Of a stretch of 64,000 bases of DNA, positions 22,057 through 34,200 are shown piece by piece. This DNA is from Rhynchopus euleeides (lineage: Eukaryota; Euglenozoa; Diplonemea; Diplonemida; Diplonemidae). The position numbers and the translations under genes are program-made. The stretch lies in assembly GCA_963210315.1 (NCBI GenBank), contig OY723321.1, positions 62,001 through 126,000 on the forward strand, given 5' to 3'. The notes beneath the pieces are model-generated. The model was not told the DNA's origin and made no database searches. It worked only from the letters and a program-made list of their open reading frames with translations. How positions within the stretch are numbered: position 1 is the stretch's first letter; every line of letters starts with the position of its first letter.

Positions 22057-23231
22057 GCCTGTGTGAGGGCCAAGAGGCACGCCAAGGCGCTGCCCTGTCG
22101 GCTGTTTTTTTAGCACACACACTTTTGGGTGTGTTCGCCGCAGGGCGATATAAACAAGGCAGAGAGAGAGGGAGGGGAGACGGAGGGGGTGGTGGTGGGT
22201 CGGGGTTTGGGGGTAGGTTGGGCGAGAGCGTCTTCTTTGCGAGCTTCGGTTATCTTTTGTTCCGTGTTTCTTATGCTGGGGAGGGGGCGAAGGGGGGGTG
22301 GCGGGTGTTTGTATCCGGCGGGTGTTCGGCGGAGGGGGAGCGGTGGTGGTGGTGGTGGTGGTGGGTGAAGGGCGCAAGAGGAGTGGCTCGTCCCACCATA
22401 CCCCACACCACGCCACACCCCCCCCTCTGCCACCGCCGTTATAGTTATGGGGGCACTTTCGTTGCTGAGAGCCTCACTGTCTCTCCTATACGCTTCCTTC
22501 ATCATCAAAGTTAGAAAGAGGGGTGGGGGGTAGGGGGTATGGGTTGTACAACAAAAAGGACAGGCGGCGACCCGCCGTTATTCATCAACACACAGTCAAC
22601 ACAGCTCGGAGAGCGGATCACTCAACAGAAAACACTGGCGACAAGAAGGGAATATCCGGCATCAGATGAGGCAAGGAAAAAGGGAGAAACAGGATGGGTT
22701 ACCCCCCTTCCTCTCTCCGTCCGTCTAAACATACACCAACACGCAGGTGGGCTAGGACCCGTGCAGGGTTAACCCACCTGAAAAGTGATCACCACACCAA
22801 CACACACACCACACAACAAAGGCGGGGCAAGCATACAAAAAGAATCGGGGGGGTAAGCGAGGGGGGGGTTACCCGAGGCGCACACCCTCTCCCACTCTCC
22901 CAGGGGTAGAGATCACCTCCTCACACACACAGGAGTCCTTTTTTTGGAAAGCGTCGGTGGCACCTGGTAGGGGCAAGGCAGCAACCTGCCATTCAAGCCC
23001 AGAGGAAAGCACGCCGCTTTGCACACACATACACAGCCACCCCCCCGCCCCTGCCGCCTCACTTATAAATACAAAAAAGGTACAACACCCCCCGCCACGG
23101 CAGGCCGGAGGTGAGAGAGGGTAAGAGGGGGGGGGGGGGGCGGAGAGGACCCAGGGGGGAGAGGGGATAGCCTAGCATAGCGTAGCATATCATAGCACAG
23201 CAGAGCGGAGCGGTGGAAAAAAAAAGCAAGG
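22057..23231. other. Repeat-rich spacer
   Basis: It contains a GGT run (22345-22367), CA-rich stretches, a 70 bp segment conserved elsewhere (22944-23013), a G run (23127-23140), and a degenerate TAGCATAGCG-type repeat at 23168-23213. I see no gene. Confidence 0.6.
22944..23013. other. Conserved ~70 bp non-coding segment, copy 1
   Basis: About 80% identical by eye to 36938-37007, with most differences being transitions. It begins GGAAAGCG and continues GGTGG-x-ACCTGG. The core can fold as GGCA/TGCC with an inner GG/CC. It lies upstream of the PhyH gene at 22056 in the sense of transcription. It could be a structured RNA, a transposon remnant or a regulatory block. Confidence 0.5.
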
Positions 23232-23239
23232 TACATAAG

Positions 23240-24437
23240 CAGGGCTGTTCCTAACTGGGGGGCTTGTTCCCCACTTTCAGGATTCTGAACTTTTTTTCTA
23301 AGAATTTTTGTAAGGGGAAAAAAAGTTTTTTTCTAAGAATTTTGTTAGGGGAATTTTTTTCTAAGGTTGTTTCGCAGAGGAAAACACGTTTTCTAAGTTT
23401 TCCCCAGTCGACAGGGCGCGCACAAGGATGGAAGGGAAGTCTGTCCCACGTACCGTTCGCCTTGCTGGCCAACTGGAGAGCCAGACGTTCACTACCGTGG
23501 CCTCCGGCGGCTGGGGGGCTCACGCTCCCCAGACCCCCCTGTGGCGTACGTCTCGTACTCAAGTCCTTCGAATCCCATCAAGTCGGGGTCCAACCACTCC
23601 AGTCGCCTCTGAGGACGCAGCCAACTCGCACAGAATCTGTACGCCCACACGAACAGATGTTCGCTACCGTGGCCTCCGGCGGCTGGGGGGCACCGCCCCC
23701 CAGAGCGTGTGCCCGTCCATCTATCTCACTTCCCCGGGTACAGTGCAGCGTAGGAGGTCAGCGCCGCATCCATGAAGCGCTTCTTCGAAGCCTGACTGAC
23801 ATCGGACAGGAGGTCGGGCTTCCCCACCTGGGAGGTACACTTGCCGCGTTCGCGACATGCGTGACACGCGACACGCTACCTGAAACGTGAGTGTGCCTTG
23901 CTAACACGGGCATTTCAACGGTCTGCCGGCGACCGTTCCCCAAACCAGTAAACCAGCAGTTTTGGAAAATCGGAGAGATCACCCTACTGCGCTGAATATG
24001 GTGCGCACCACTGCAAAAATCCCCGGGAGCTTTTGGGCTTTCAGACTTGAAGGGGCCAGCAGGTGGGTGGCGTCGGGGAGTGGCAGCTTTGTAACTGTCC
24101 TCCAGCTGCTGGCATGTCCAGCCCTGCGAGAGTGCCAAGGTGTATTGAGTCCCTGCGGAGCACAACCCCCGATGAGAACGAGCGCCAGGTGATCCTCATT
24201 CATTTTCAGCTGTAACGCGCATGAGGGGCACTCTCTGCCGCAAGCATCTCTGGGCATCACTCGAGAGCTGTCAATGATGACGCGGAGAGAAATCAGAGAA
24301 AAAGTCCCGCCTGATGGGCACGCGCCTGGAAACTGTGGGGGGGCGAGCAAAAAATCCCTTGTAAAAATTCTTAGAAAAAACCTGGTTCCCCGACCCAAAA
24401 AACCTGGAAAAAGGGCTCGTTCCCCGCCCAGGCCTGT
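23240..24437 (+). mobile_element. Non-autonomous hAT element, 1.2 kb, copy 1
   Basis: The ends read CAGGGCTGTTCC at the left and, on the opposite strand, CAGGCCTGGGCG at the right. An exact 8 bp duplication TACATAAG flanks it (23232-23239 and 24438-24445). A CAGG-type terminus with an 8 bp duplication is the hAT hallmark. The interior has two tandem copies of the GC-rich module (23486 and 23658, 172 bp apart), CTAAG-rich A/T tracts near the left end, and no transposase-like frame. A near-identical copy lies inverted at 50974-52154. Confidence 0.85.
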
Positions 24438-24631
24438 ACATAAGCCGACCTCTCCCCCCTAACTCCCCCCATCCCCCCCCCCACTCTATCTCACGCTTCC
24501 ATGCTCCCCCAAAGGCAGAGCAGGAGTGGGAGTGTGGAGGGGAGAAGTGCTGAGGCTAGCCCCCAGGAGATGTAGGTACTCGAGACTGCATCCCAGCCCA
24601 CCAGGCACACCCCCCGACCCCCCTGCCCCAC

Positions 24632-25174
24632 CTACATGCTGTTGAGGTAGTGCTCTACTCTGAGCAGCTGCAGGCCGACTGTCGCGTAGGGGGGCGAGAG
24701 GGGGCCGCCCCCACCACCGCTGGCGCTGCGGCGGGGCGACGGCGTGTGCACGAGGTGGTGCTGCGGGGTGGCGAAGCCACCGTCGTCGCCGTAGCCCACG
24801 GAGCGGCCGGAGGGCGAGGCGAAGCCGTGGCGGCTTGCGAGTGGGCTGCTGCTGCCGAGGGGCGAGCGGCTGGAGTGCCCAGCCTGGGGGACCTGAGAGG
24901 CGCCAAGGGAGGGCAGCAGGTGCGCCACCACCTGGTGCAGCGCTGTGTAATTGTCGAAGGAGTGTGGGATGGCGAAGGAGCCGTGCCGGAGGAAGTTCAG
25001 GACATATGCGAAGATCGGCCCGTCCGAATCGATGAAGATGCGGCCGTCTTTATCCCTCTGGCAGACGACCACCCCGTCCACTATGTCCTTCAGCACCCCA
25101 GGGTGTGACGACAGCGTCGCCACCGTGGTGCTGTACGGCGTGCCGCCCACATTGAGCTGCACGACTGTGTCCAT
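24632..25174 (-). CDS. KCTD-type BTB/POZ (T1) domain protein
   Basis: A single exon of 180 residues. Residues about 4-75 form a tetramerisation-type BTB fold: VQLNVGGTPYSTTVATL, then DGRIFIDSDGPIFAYVLNFL. Domains of this kind oligomerise and often serve as adaptors for cullin-3 ubiquitin ligases, though no partner is evident here. The rest is a Ser/Gly/Pro-rich, probably disordered tail ending LLRVEHYLNSM. The start at 25174 is five bases after CCCGGCAACAG and places the domain right at the N-terminus; the upstream in-frame extension is Pro/Thr-rich simple sequence. Confidence 0.85.
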   Translation of the reverse strand: MDTVVQLNVGGTPYSTTVATLSSHPGVLKDIVDGVVVCQRDKDGRIFIDSDGPIFAYVLNFLRHGSFAIPHSFDNYTALHQVVAHLLPSLGASQVPQAGHSSRSPLGSSSPLASRHGFASPSGRSVGYGDDGGFATPQHHLVHTPSPRRSASGGGGGPLSPPYATVGLQLLRVEHYLNSM

Positions 25175-27490
25175 GACACCTGTTGCCGGGTGATGCGTTG
25201 GGTCGCAAGGTGTGGGTGAGGGGGGGGTAGGGGGCATATCACAGAACAATACAGCACGGCAGTCAAATTGTCAGGGAGCCAGCAGAGAGACGACAGCAGC
25301 GAGGCAGAGGCGCGAAGCGCTACTCTGGAGGCATGTGGCCGAGCTTCGGGTCGAGAGGACCGAGCTACGGACAGCAGTGGCCCTTCTCGACGACAGGTTG
25401 ATCTATACACTTGCAAGGCTGGACCAGCTGCACGGGGCGATCCGCAAGGCGAGTGGCAGCCCTGCACCGCAGACGGTGGTGCAGGGCAGCAGCAAATCCT
25501 CCCGGTCCATGCAGTGTACCGAGGCCAAGATGGCAAAGTACCGCAGGACCCGGAGTACCCCCACCTGACCCATCATGCCACTTGCACTCGACGCGAAGCG
25601 AAGTGCACACCACCCATCTGAAGCACTTTGATGGAACTGACAAGGCCGTCAGAGTCCAGGCGTATGCTGGTGTCCTCAGCATCGCAAGCCGTGACATGGA
25701 TCCGGACGGATTCCTGCATTTGCACAGGTACGAGTGCTAGGAAGAACGGCAGAAGAACGTGAGAGCATCATCGATCAGAGCTCAGCATTCAATCGTCGCC
25801 TCGCAGGGAACTGGCTGGGAAAGGGCGGGTTAGACAGTCTTCACTACCAGCCAAAACTCCCTCACTGCACGGACACTCCACCTCGGGCGGGTTTCATGCT
25901 ATCCCAGCCTTTCCCCCGCCAAGCAACGGTTTTATAAGGGTCATGGCTGAGCTCTGTGCTGACCCTGCTATGCTGCCGCGATACATGCACAGAGAGCCCA
26001 ACCCTGATCTGGACAATGGAAGCAGCCCCAAGCAGCAACAGAGGGATGAGGGGGGTTGGGCGGGGGCGCGGGGGTGTGGGGGTCGTCCCAGAGGCTTGTT
26101 TACATCATGCCCGCAGCGGTGTGCGTGTGTGTTGCGCTGCAGCTGCTGGGTGGATCGGGCGGCTCTAATCCCAGTCGTCGTCTCGCGGCCGCCACCACGA
26201 GCAAAACAATGTGCCTTCCTGATACACTAAACAGGAGCAGACGAGGGTGGGAGCATGGGGTTGTTGGCGTTACAACGCCTGCTTCTTTGGGTGGTGGTGG
26301 TTGAAAGGCCATGCCACCACATCCAGAAGCACAGCACAGAGAAGGGTCTGTGGGGCGTACTCTTTGACCCGCACTCCCCCCCTCCCGCCTCGCACATTCA
26401 CACGTCTGGCAAACCTCCACCCCTCCCCCCCCCCGCCAGTTCTCCAACGTAGTCCCAGCCCCATGTGCATGGTTGAGTTTGCTGTCCAGTTTGCTGCAAC
26501 CACCACCACGACCACCACCACCACCACCACCCCCCTCCTCCTGTACCCCCCCCCCCCCCAGCCCTGCATGCCTGCCGCTTCGCATCGATAGGAGCCTCAG
26601 GAGGGCATGCGCACCTTCCCATCCCCCCCACACCCTCCTTCCCCACCAGTGGTTTTCAGTTCAACGTTCGTTCGGCGTGCTCAAAACGACACCAGAAAAA
26701 AAACAAGGCAGTGGGGGCTGAGGGTGTTTTGGCAGCAGACCCCTTTGGTGGAGAGAGACGGCGCGTGCCCGGCAGCAGCAACAAAAGTACCCAGCATCCA
26801 TGCTCAGTCAGGATGCTGGGCACGATGTGATGTGGCCTTTGCAGCGGACCGGGGGAGGGTGGGTGGGGTGGGGGTGGGGATGGAGGTGTTGTGCTCGGGG
26901 TGTCGAGGACACGTCAGGACCTGCGGACACGCTGGAGAGGTACTCAGGGATGGGTGATGGGTGGGGGACTAGAATCGAGGGGGGGGGAAAAAAACAAAGC
27001 AAAGGGGGTCTTCGCTGCCCCAGGCAGAGTTTTTTTTCCCGACAAAGTTTTCCGACCTGTTCAACCTTATCTAAGAGGAAAATGCACGCAACATAAATTG
27101 GATGCACCCGTCAACACCCTAGCGTAGCGAAGACCCCCTAAGGTATTGAAGCCCGCTTCCCCCCCTTGACTGAAATGCAGGCCATGCCTCATGTGGAGGC
27201 ATGCCCCTGAGGGGGAGGCAACTACGCTACGGACATTTCGCGGCGCCAGCCAGAATCACCCGGCCTTCCCCATGCGGTGGCCAAGGCCCGTGGTGTGGGC
27301 GGTTATGGGGCTCCCCGTGCGCCGAAGGAAATGGGGGCGGGTGGCGGCAAGGACTCAATGCAATACACAGCTCTACACTCCTACAGAGGGGGTGGGGGGC
27401 GGGGCACGCTCCAGCAATCAGGGCGGGGCGAGAGAGGTACAGCGAGGTGGAGGATGAGGGGGTGTGTGCCGGGGCAGGACGCACTGCCGA
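25175..27490. other. Gene-poor spacer, 2.3 kb
   Basis: No supported gene. It has CCA-type repeats (about 26500-26531), a C run on the plus strand (26546-26559) and G-rich stretches. Open frames here lack motifs. Confidence 0.6.
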
Positions 27491-29288
27491 CTACCCGGAG
27501 AGCTCGTCCTCGTAATCGAGCTCAGACTTGATGGTCAGCTCCACGTCCGTCAGCTTGTTCTGGATCGCTGTCCATGACGTGGGGTTCATGATGTCCACCC
27601 AGTCGTGGAGGTCACGGACCTTCTCCTCGTACTCGTCCTTGCGGTGGTACCCCGTGTTGAAGGCATTGAGCTTCTGGCAGAGGAACGTCAGCGGGGAGGT
27701 GATCTGCGGGAGGGGAGGTGGGTGTGTGGCCCATGAGCTGACAAGGCACTCCCCAATGATCTGTGCTGCATACCGTTTTGAGGAGGTATTTGTAGTGGTC
27801 GTTGATCACCTCCATACGGACATCGAAGTCGCTGATGTGCTCGGCGATAAGCTGGTGCGGCGCAAAGTCGTTTTGCAGCACCTTGCACATGTCAAGCACA
27901 GGCCGCACCGTCGCCTTGGCCGGCGCCTCCTCCGGTGCACGCATCAGCTCCTCGACGGTGTCCAGGAAGTTCTTCACGTTCTCCGCAGCCCACACTGCAA
28001 AGCGCTGTGCCTCCTCCTTCAGCCCGCACCGCGAGTGCTCCTCCAGAAGCGCATTCCGCAGCTTCTCGTATGAGTACACCTGAAGAGGGTGCAGGGCGTA
28101 GGGGGTGGGGTGCAGGGTGCCGAGAGCCTGCACATCTGCACACAATGCATCTCCCTCGGTGCGCCCGAGCCACCTTGCACTACAGCATGCGGCATACCTG
28201 CAGATCGATCCACGTCTTGTTGACGTCCACAAGCGTCTTCTCCACAAGCGACTGCTGGGGGCCGGGTATCAGGTCCTCGCCCATGCCCGTCAGCACTGCC
28301 AGGTTCTCCTCCTGTGTTGGGTGGTGGTGTGGTGTGGTGTGCGGTGTGCCGTGGTGCAGTGCCATACCATGCGCGGGATGCGCCCCTGCAGAGAGGAGCA
28401 GAACTCCTGCACGTTCTCTGTGGTGGGCAGCTGTGCGAGTGTCTCGCGCTGGGCACGGCACCACTCGATCAGGGTGTGCTGCTCCTTCATGAACTCGTCC
28501 ACCCCGGTGTCGTAGTTCAGCCTGCGCTCCTCCTCGGTCGTCAGCTTGCGGCGCCAGTCGTCGAGGTTGGAGGTTGCTTCGGCCACCACCTCACGCATAG
28601 CCTCGATGGACGTCTCGCCCTGGAAGAACGACCCCCGACCCAGACCCTTCTGGATGGCCTCCAGCGTGTGTGTGTCCTGCTGGACCTGCTCCAGACTGGA
28701 CGTCATGTCGTTGCACTCCTTGATGTGGTACGCAAGGCTGCTCGTGTCGCCCTCCCGCCCTGCAGACCACGCGCGGGGGTCCACGTTGCACAAGGCAGCG
28801 CAGCGCGAGACGATCTTCTGCGAGCGCACCCGGTTCTCGCTGCGCAGCGTCAGGAACATCAGGTACATTGCACCGTTCTCGACAGGGAGCGTGGGCTTCA
28901 TCTTCTTCGATTCCGCCTTCGTCAGCAGCTCGTTGTAGATCTTCAGGTCCGACTGCACGCGGTGCAGCTGCAGGCGCTTGCGCTCCATGTTTTTTTTCGC
29001 AGCAATGCTGTCGTCGCGCGTCGCCTGGATCTGCGACAAGAGACCCTCGTTCACCTGCTCCTGCTTCCGCACGTTGGAGTCATGCACGCTCAGCTGCCGC
29101 TCGACATCGAGCGCCTCCTCCTTGATCTTCGTCACCTCGTTCACAACAGCGTTGGTCGCAGTGGTCATGGCCTCCTTCATATTTCTGCTGACCTCACGTG
29201 CGGAGTCCAGGTCACTCAGATCCGTCTCATCGCTCAGCATGACACCCTTGAGCGTCTCCACATCCTTAAGCCCATCGTACTCAGGCAT
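27491..29288 (-). CDS. Coiled-coil protein, four exons, unidentified
   Basis: Exons 28368-29288, 28198-28311, 27774-28079 and 27491-27703 join in phase 0 to give 517 residues. The introns are 56, 118 and 70 bp, each GTATG...CAG. The start at 29288 has GCAGCCCAG nine bases before it. Residues 1-300 are mostly charged heptad-like helix (SREVSRNMKEAM... VTKIKEEALDVERQL... KKNMERKRLQLHRVQSDL). The later exons are also helical and end in an acidic DYEDELSG. There is no signal peptide, membrane segment or catalytic motif. It looks like a structural, possibly cytoskeletal or flagellar, protein, but I do not recognise the family and make no functional claim. It follows the kinesin gene in transcription order. 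Confidence 0.75.
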
Positions 29289-31214
29289 GGCGCCTCTGGG
29301 CTGCCAAACTGCCGCAGCGTGGCCTCTGCAGGGCGGTGTGGTTACGGGGTGTGGGGCTGAGATCGATGGCGTGCAGCACAGCAGGCGTTGCCCTGTTGCC
29401 CGGTCCCAACTGCTGCCAGGGGCGGGGGGCGGTTAGAATCGCTGCCGTGATGTCATGCAGGCAGGCAGGGGCACACACACACACACAGCGCCTTGGGAAA
29501 GGGCTGGGTGTGTTCTGGGCCCACCCCATGCCTAGCCGTTGCCAGTGCACCACAGAGTCATTTGGCGGACGTGTGCCAAAACGCCTTCAGCGGTGCTGTC
29601 TCTGGGAGGCACAGGCCGGTGTGGCCCCGTTGCGACGCGAAGCAAGAAAGCAAGGCACGTGATGAGAAGTGGGCGACCAAAGCAATAGTGCGCATCCACC
29701 CCCATGGCGGCTGTGCTGGCAGATGCCACGGGAGCAGGGCTGGCGAGCCCCACCCCTCCACAGTGCACACGGGGGTGTCACGTCACGTGGGGTCGCTTCT
29801 GTTGGTCATCATGCACGAAACAACGAGCGAACTGTGAGAACAAACTCTGAGGTGCCGGCTGCCGCGCCCTGTTGTGCCCAGGAGGGAACGGAAGTCTGGG
29901 AGTACGGAGGGCGGCAAAACGTTATCCGCCTTGGCCACAGACACTGAATGGAGCAGCCTGCACGCCCTGAAAAGGGAGTGCAGCCAAGCTCGGATTAATC
30001 TACCCTCCCCTGCGGAACCACACAGTCTAGGGCTCGGGGTATGCACCTTGTCTTATCGTGGCGCCGCGCCCCCCATCAGTTGTGCGTTAGGTTGTTAGGT
30101 TTGAACTCTCATTTCAGAGCGAGGATGCACAGCCCGCGCTGCCACCTGGTGTGGATGTGCCACTGCGACTGCCTTCTTTTTGGCAGCAATAACGGTTACG
30201 CTTTAACAGAACAGAATGGTGGAGGGGTTTTGGTAGAAAGGATGTAAAGGGAACACGCCAGGTGTGCAGGCTGAAGCGGAGGCCAGCTTGTTTTGTGCGG
30301 CGACACTCAAGTGCCCGACCTGGGGGAGCTACGTTAGGAGCTGCGTGGCTGGGGAGGGCTGCATCGTGCAACGCAGAGTCGGCGGGTTTCCTTGAACACA
30401 TGTGCTGAACCCCCGTGACACCTCCGGAGAAAAGGGAACCAAAGGTGCAACAGAAAACGCAGCGGTGATCGTAGAAAAGATCGTAAAAAACATTGAAGGG
30501 GTCTTCACCGTACCCATAAACTATGTCGGGTGCAGCACAGTTTGTGATGAAGGGACACATTTTTGCTGCGAGGCCCATTGTCGATGTTCTGGGCCGAGCA
30601 ACCAGTTGACAACATTTTGCTGATGAGAAACTGTCTGTGGTGCGCATCTGACAGGAAGGTTAAGGGTCGAAGTGCATTCGTCAATCGCAAGAACACCTTT
30701 GTGGTGATGTTCTACAACACTTTTCATCCTGGCGCACCGTATTGTGAACAAGGCAGCCCGCACGCAGAGACACGCAGATGAACACAAACACACCCGTCTG
30801 TATGCATAAACAGACGTTGAGGGTCTTTGCTGTCGCAAATTTTCGGCATAGTTCGGTGAGTTCCTCCCGTCATAAGTTAGGAGGAACAGCACCAAAACTC
30901 ACCGTCTTTCGGCACCGCGAGACCCACTTGGCGGATTAGCTTTTATTCTCACTTTGATGATTCTTCTGACGGAACCGCACAACACCGACACCACCAAAAA
31001 CAAAACTCTATTTTGTGCGCACCTCTGTGCGCGCACAGGGTGCCCATACCACGCGCTCAACCGATCCATATTTAAAACCGCGACCTCACAGACGGATTAT
31101 AGCAAAACACATCACCCAAAACACATGGATGGAAATCACCACAGCACGGCGTGTGGGAAGACGAAAAGTAACGGCCCGCATACACCACCACCACGCAGCT
31201 CAACACCAAGACCC
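29289..31214. other. Gene-free spacer, 1.9 kb
   Basis: No supported gene. Composition drops to near 50% GC around 30400-31000. It contains a CA run near 29470-29484. Confidence 0.6.
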
Positions 31215-34200
31215 TCAGATGTCGCGCTTCCGCGGGAGCGGGACGGACATATTGGGCGGCTCTTGCTGCTGGTTGCCGAGGCACGCTGCGCTCGTGAGCC
31301 CCATGGACAGGCCGGTGCTCTGGGGTGCACCACTGTCCGACCCCTCTGGGCTGTAGCGCTGCGCCCCTGAGGGCAGGCGTGCGAAGGGGTTGAGCGTGGA
31401 GGGGCCGCGCGGCTGCACCTCCATGGCACGCGCCTGCTCGATGTCGATGCCCATGATGCGCTGCTCCACCTCGCGCTGCCGGCTGGTGGGGTTGAACTGC
31501 GCACGCGGGCTGAGCTGCCTGTGGATGCCGTGCCCGGGGGTGTCGTTGTCCGGCACCGAAACCTGCGGCTGTGGCGGGGCGGGCGCATGGCATGAGCCTC
31601 CGAGCTCCAGATCACTCCCCCTCCGCTCCAACGCACTCGTGGCGCTGCTGCCACTCCCTGTCCTGTAGTGCCGCCCTGCACTGGACGTCGAGTCGTACCG
31701 AGAGATGCTCCCCGTGGCACGCACACGGGCTGCTGCTGACGCCTGCTGGCTCTGAGAGGAGGGTGTGGGTGGTGGTGGTGGTGGTGGTGGTGGGTTGGTT
31801 GGCTGATCATACCGCTGAGAAGGAGTTGCCTTCGTCGAACTTGCGGGCAGCGGCACTGCGCATTTCTTCGCGCTTCTGCGTGTGGTGGGGGTGTGGCAGC
31901 AATGCTGGTGCCACAGGCATACCACGTGCTCGACAGACTCGCGCCGCTTGAGGCTGCGCTCCTTCTCCTTCTCCTCGGTGTCGGGATTGTCCAGCAGCCG
32001 GCTGTGCGCTGCCTTGGAGTTGCGGATGATATTCTTGATCTCATCCCTGTTCTCATCCAGCTCCACAAGCGGGTTCTGCTGGTCGCGCAGGCGCCGCAGC
32101 GCCTCCTCCTTCATGTCCTCTAGCTGGGCACGCAGGCTCTCCGCCTCCAGCACCTGCTTGTCGTAGCGCTCCTTCACCTTCTGCACGCTGAGCTGTGTCT
32201 TCTTCAGCTTCTTCCGCACCTGCTCCGTCTCGGCGTCCTTCTTTGCCAGAGCCTTTTCCTGGAGCGCCTGTGCGGCCTCCAGTCGCTCCGACTGGTAGCG
32301 AGCCCACTTCGCCTGCTCTTCCTGCAGGCGTGTGGAGAGAGATGCCGCCGTCTCTTCGAGTTTGCTCTTCAGAACCTGGGTGTCCGCCTGCAGCTGCTGC
32401 TCGAGGCTGCGGTGCTTCTCCAGCAGCTGCGTCTGGTTCTCATTCATGGCACGCATGGACTTGATGACCTCCTCCTTCTCAGCAAGGCGCTGCTGCATCT
32501 TCGTCGAGGACCCCACCGCTGCGTCGCGCTCCTTCTTCCACTTGGTAGCCACGCGCTCCTCCTGCGCGGCCTGCCCCGTCACACGCTTCAGCTCCTCGCG
32601 CAGCTTGAAGATAGAGTCGTTGTACGCCGCCTTCTCGAGCAGCAGCTCATCGACGTCCTGGCGGTGCTTATCCTCGCAGCTGCGCAGCGCCTCCATCTCC
32701 GCCTCCAGGTCCCGCTTGTCCTCCTGTGGTGGGGTGGCATGGGTGGGCACTACAGGCACGAGGCATACCAGCAGCTCCTGCAGCTCCCTCTCCTGCTCGT
32801 GCACGTGGGCAAGGGACACGGTGTTGTCGACAGTGTCGGTGTGGGCTTCGTCTGGCTTGGCACCGCGCGACTCGGACAGGCGCTGCGTCAGGGTGCTGAC
32901 CTCGCGCCGCAGCTGCTCGCGCTCCGTCACACCGCAACCCAGCTCCTCCTTCAGGTCTCTGACCTGCTGCGTGTCGTCCTTTGCAGGGGATGCCAGCTTT
33001 GTCTCCAGGTCGGCCACACGCCCCTGCGCCGCAAGCAGCTTTGCACGGCTTGCCTCGCTCTCGCGCTGAGCAAGCACAACCTCGCCCTCGGTCTGCGACA
33101 GCCGCACCTCCAGCTCTGTGATGCGTGAGGGGTCCCCATCCATGCTCTTGCGCAGCGCTGCCCCGTTGCCGAGGTCGTTGAGCTTGGACTGCAGGTTGAG
33201 GAGCTGCTGCTGCTTCGGAGTCATCTCCGTGTTCGTGTGCTGTGCGGCAGCATCGCTACGGGCGGGGCGCAGCTGCGTGCAGAGTGACTCAATGACAGCA
33301 CGGAGATTCTGCGTCGCGTCACTGTTGCCGTAGTCTGTGTTTGCCACAGCCTCGAGGACACGCATGCTGTGCTCCTCGAGGCCTTTGTAGTGCTGTGTTT
33401 GGCGCTGGCGGTGTGTCTCTCCAGCCTCGTGCATCGCCACTTTAGCCTCGAGCGATGCGACGTACTGCAAATGGTCGCTTTCACGCCCATCGCTCCCAAG
33501 CTGCTGCAGCTTCGCCTGCACAGCCTCCAGCTCATGCAGGCGTGCATTCTCGCACTCCCGCAGGCGCTGCTCTGAGGCCAGTGCATCCCGGAGCCCCTCT
33601 ACGTCGCGGTGCAGCCCAGCACGCTCGTCACGCTCCTGGTAGAGCGTTGCGTCCAGCAGCTGGATCTCGCGCTTGAAGCGCTGCACCACGGCAGTGTCGT
33701 CCTCGCTGTGGTGGGTGGGTGTCGTGGGTCCACAACAAACACCAACAAGCGGTGCTGGCAGCAATACATACCAAGGCTCTGCAAGGCGCTGCAGGATCTT
33801 GCTGGCCTCCACCTCGGCTGCCTCCTGCCCGGCACGTGCACGCGCCATACCCGCCTTCGCAGTGCTGACCACCTCCGACTCTGCCTTGCCGTGGTGCGCA
33901 AGCTCAGCCTCCAGGGCCTTGATACGCTCCGCCAGCTTCAGGGCCTCCTGCTTGGCAGCAACCAGCCCCTGCTGGTCGGCATCCTGCGGGTGTGCCGCCG
34001 CCACATGCTGTGCGGCGTACGCCTTCGCCTTGGAGTCGTTGTACTCGCTGATCCCGTTGTGCCCCGCAGGGATGCCAGCCCCCCCGTTGACACTCGTGGG
34101 ATCATCCTTCGCCGCAGTCTCGCAAGCCTTTGCCAGCTGCTGCCTCTCCAGGTCCCACTGCGCGCGCTGCTCCGACAGGGTCTTGTGCAGGCTCTGCAGC

